Assembly: GCA_036644375.1 (NCBI GenBank)
Contig: JAVXQD010000023.1
Span: 1 to 33,164, forward strand
DNA: 33,164 bases
Reading direction: 5' to 3'
Source of the DNA: CALWZE01 sp036644375
Lineage (GTDB): Bacteria; Bacillota; Clostridia; Oscillospirales; Ruminococcaceae
Part shown: positions 32,051 through 33,164 of the stretch, in pieces
Layout: each line of letters begins with the position of its first letter
How positions within the stretch are numbered: position 1 is the first letter of the stretch
Program-made: the position numbers and the translations under genes
Notes under the pieces: generated by a model
Databases searched by the model: none
What the model saw: only the letters and a program-made list of their open reading frames with translations
Told to the model about the DNA's origin: nothing

Positions 32051-32341
32051 GCTATCATCCTGCTGTGATATCACCTGTTATGACATGTCCAATCGGCGTG
32101 TTATCCAACATCCCGTATGGAATGCTTCGAACTGCTCATTTTGTTTATAATCTATCTCGAGTTTACTCATCCTCATGGAGAGGCGATAATGCCTCTCCAT
32201 TTTTGCGTTTTTCCATTAAAAATTCTGCCAAAATGAACAAGGATGGCCAGAGCCTGACCTATGATGGCGAGACCATTGAAACGAGAGACCCGAATGCGGA
32301 AAACTCATATCTTTCACCCGCAAAGGCAGTTGGTGGCTACA
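32051..32341. other. spacer region between CHAT remnant and CRISPR array
   Basis: About 290 nt. It contains the terminator at 32175-32200. A coding-looking stretch at about 32220-32330 (MNKDGQSLTYDGETIETRDP in frame with SYLSPAKAVGG) runs into the degenerate CRISPR repeat. It may be the end of an old gene truncated by the array, but I do not recognise it. Confidence 0.3.
32175..32206 (+). terminator. intrinsic terminator downstream of the helicase-HD-NUDIX-CHAT run
   Basis: ATGGAGAGGC (32175-32184), loop GATAAT, GCCTCTCCAT (32191-32200), then TTTTTGCGTTTTT. It would stop rightward transcription before it runs antisense into the CRISPR array. Confidence 0.85.
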
Positions 32342-32360
32342 TCCCCGTGTGGGGAGCGAC
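32342..32360 (-). repeat. degenerate terminal CRISPR repeat (leader-distal end)
   Basis: TCCCCGTGTGGGGAGCGAC matches the last 19 bases of the plus-strand repeat, while the first 14 are diverged. It is followed by a 35-nt spacer before the first intact repeat, the same periodicity as the array, so it is a true decayed terminal unit. Confidence 0.8.
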
Positions 32361-32395
32361 GCGTTTTTTGAGCCATTCTGTATCTTCTTTTTTGT

Positions 32396-33164
32396 ATTTC
32401 AATCCACGCTCCCCGTGTGGGGAGCGACGGGCGCAAGGGCGCAACATTAATTAACCCGAACAATTTCAATCCACGCTCCCCGTGTGGGGAGCGACAGAGG
32501 ATTAGTAATTATGCCGCTGCATTAGTGCAATTTCAATCCACGCTCCCCGTGTGGGGAGCGACTTACTAAAATAAGAATCGGCAGCTGTCTTGATAATTTC
32601 AATCCACGCTCCCCGTGTGGGGAGCGACCCCACCTTGCCAGCAACTGCCACACATAATAAACAATTTCAATCCACGCTCCCCGTGTGGGGAGCGACTGAG
32701 CTGCTCGTGCAATTTGCCCACGGAGTTACCAAATTTCAATCCACGCTCCCCGTGTGGGGAGCGACACAGCAACACAAGCTAACCAAGCCTGCATGATGAT
32801 TTCAATCCACGCTCCCCGTGTGGGGAGCGACGGTTTATTCCAATTAGTCAGATGCTTGCCATCATATTTCAATCCACGCTCCCCGTGTGGGGAGCGACTC
32901 GATGTCGCTGAGCTTTGTCTTTTGGGCAATGAATTTCAATCCACGCTCCCCGTGTGGGGAGCGACTGAAATCCGCCCAATCTCCGTACCCCATCACATTA
33001 GTATTTCAATCCACGCTCCCCGTGTGGGGAGCGACTTGCGGTGTTGGACATTATTGAAGAGATAAATAGATTTCAATCCACGCTCCCCGTGTGGGGAGCG
33101 ACCGCCCTGTCCTCATCGTATTTTGCGCTGATGTACGATTTCAATCCACGCTCCCCGTGTGGGG
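32396..33164 (-). CRISPR. CRISPR array, type I-C-like repeats, continuing past the window
   Basis: Eleven identical 33-nt repeats start at 32396, 32463, 32530, 32596, 32664, 32733, 32799, 32866, 32933, 33003 and 33070; a twelfth (33138) is cut by the window edge. Each opens ATTTCAATCCACGCTCCCCG and ends TGTGGGGAGCGAC on the plus strand. The reverse complement, beginning GTCGCTCCCC and ending GTGGATTGAAAT, is the usual subtype I-C form, so the array is probably transcribed leftwards with the GATTGAAAT end as crRNA 5' handle. Spacers are 33-37 nt and all differ. The degenerate repeat at the left marks the old end. No cas gene lies in the window. Small frames running through this region are translations of repeats. 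Confidence 0.97.

Noticed and set aside
32047..33065. Several plus- and minus-strand frames with repeated VWGA- or PTRGAWIE-like peptides
   Set aside because: They are translations of CRISPR repeats and spacers. The first part of the 32047-32454 frame crosses a terminator.

Overview
The window looks like a chromosomal segment of an anaerobic Bacillota bacterium (Clostridia, probably a gut Oscillospirales/Ruminococcaceae-type lineage). Signs are purine-rich ribosome binding sites before almost every gene, frequent GTG/TTG starts, an ascorbate-type PTS, an iron-dependent alcohol dehydrogenase, a lantibiotic-immunity ABC/two-component cassette and a type I-C-like CRISPR array. The species cannot be named from the sequence.

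Left half (1-18.8 kb), mostly metabolism and transport. Adenine deaminase (ade, +) is followed by a minus-strand run: a membrane GT39-like glycosyltransferase, a ZIP metal transporter, a Gfo/Idh/MocA oxidoreductase, a thioredoxin-like [2Fe-2S] protein and a zinc-ribbon membrane protein. Then come an iron alcohol dehydrogenase, a C39/papain-like protein and uracil phosphoribosyltransferase (upp). A divergent sugar locus has a HAD phosphatase and a SIS protein on one side and PTS IIA-IIB-IIC (Ula type) on the other. Next is an antimicrobial-peptide resistance cassette, LanF-LanE-LanG plus response regulator and histidine kinase.

Middle (18.8-25.3 kb). A CASTOR/POLLUX-like ion channel with RCK-type domains is followed by what I read as a decayed RNA-repair operon, all on the minus strand. 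It has two WYL-domain regulators, a terminator, two tandem tRNA-like RNAs (Arg-TCG-like and Met-CAT-like) set between three related short repeats, a DUF2828/Ro60-like vWA protein, a C-terminal stub of the RNA ligase RtcB, and a truncated RlaP nucleotidyltransferase. The tRNA-like RNAs break tRNA rules in specific ways: neither has the D-loop GG, one lacks the T-loop Psi-C, and the other can form an alternative 10-bp stem. They resemble, but are not, known bacterial Y RNAs. This is the most interesting part of the window.

Right end (25.3-33.2 kb), an accessory or defence island. It holds an unknown 241-aa protein, a truncated RelA/SpoT-like synthetase domain, an XRE repressor with a double palindromic operator and a divergent small ORF, and an IS3-family remnant with a nonsense codon. 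A three-gene operon follows: a PLD-nuclease/SF2-helicase/DUF3427 protein, a small RelA/SpoT-type HD hydrolase and a NUDIX hydrolase. Then come the C-terminal half of a CHAT (caspase-like) protease and the leader-distal end of a CRISPR array, with 11 full repeats, a twelfth cut by the window edge and a degenerate terminal repeat. The array appears to be transcribed leftwards, so leader and cas genes should lie beyond the right edge.
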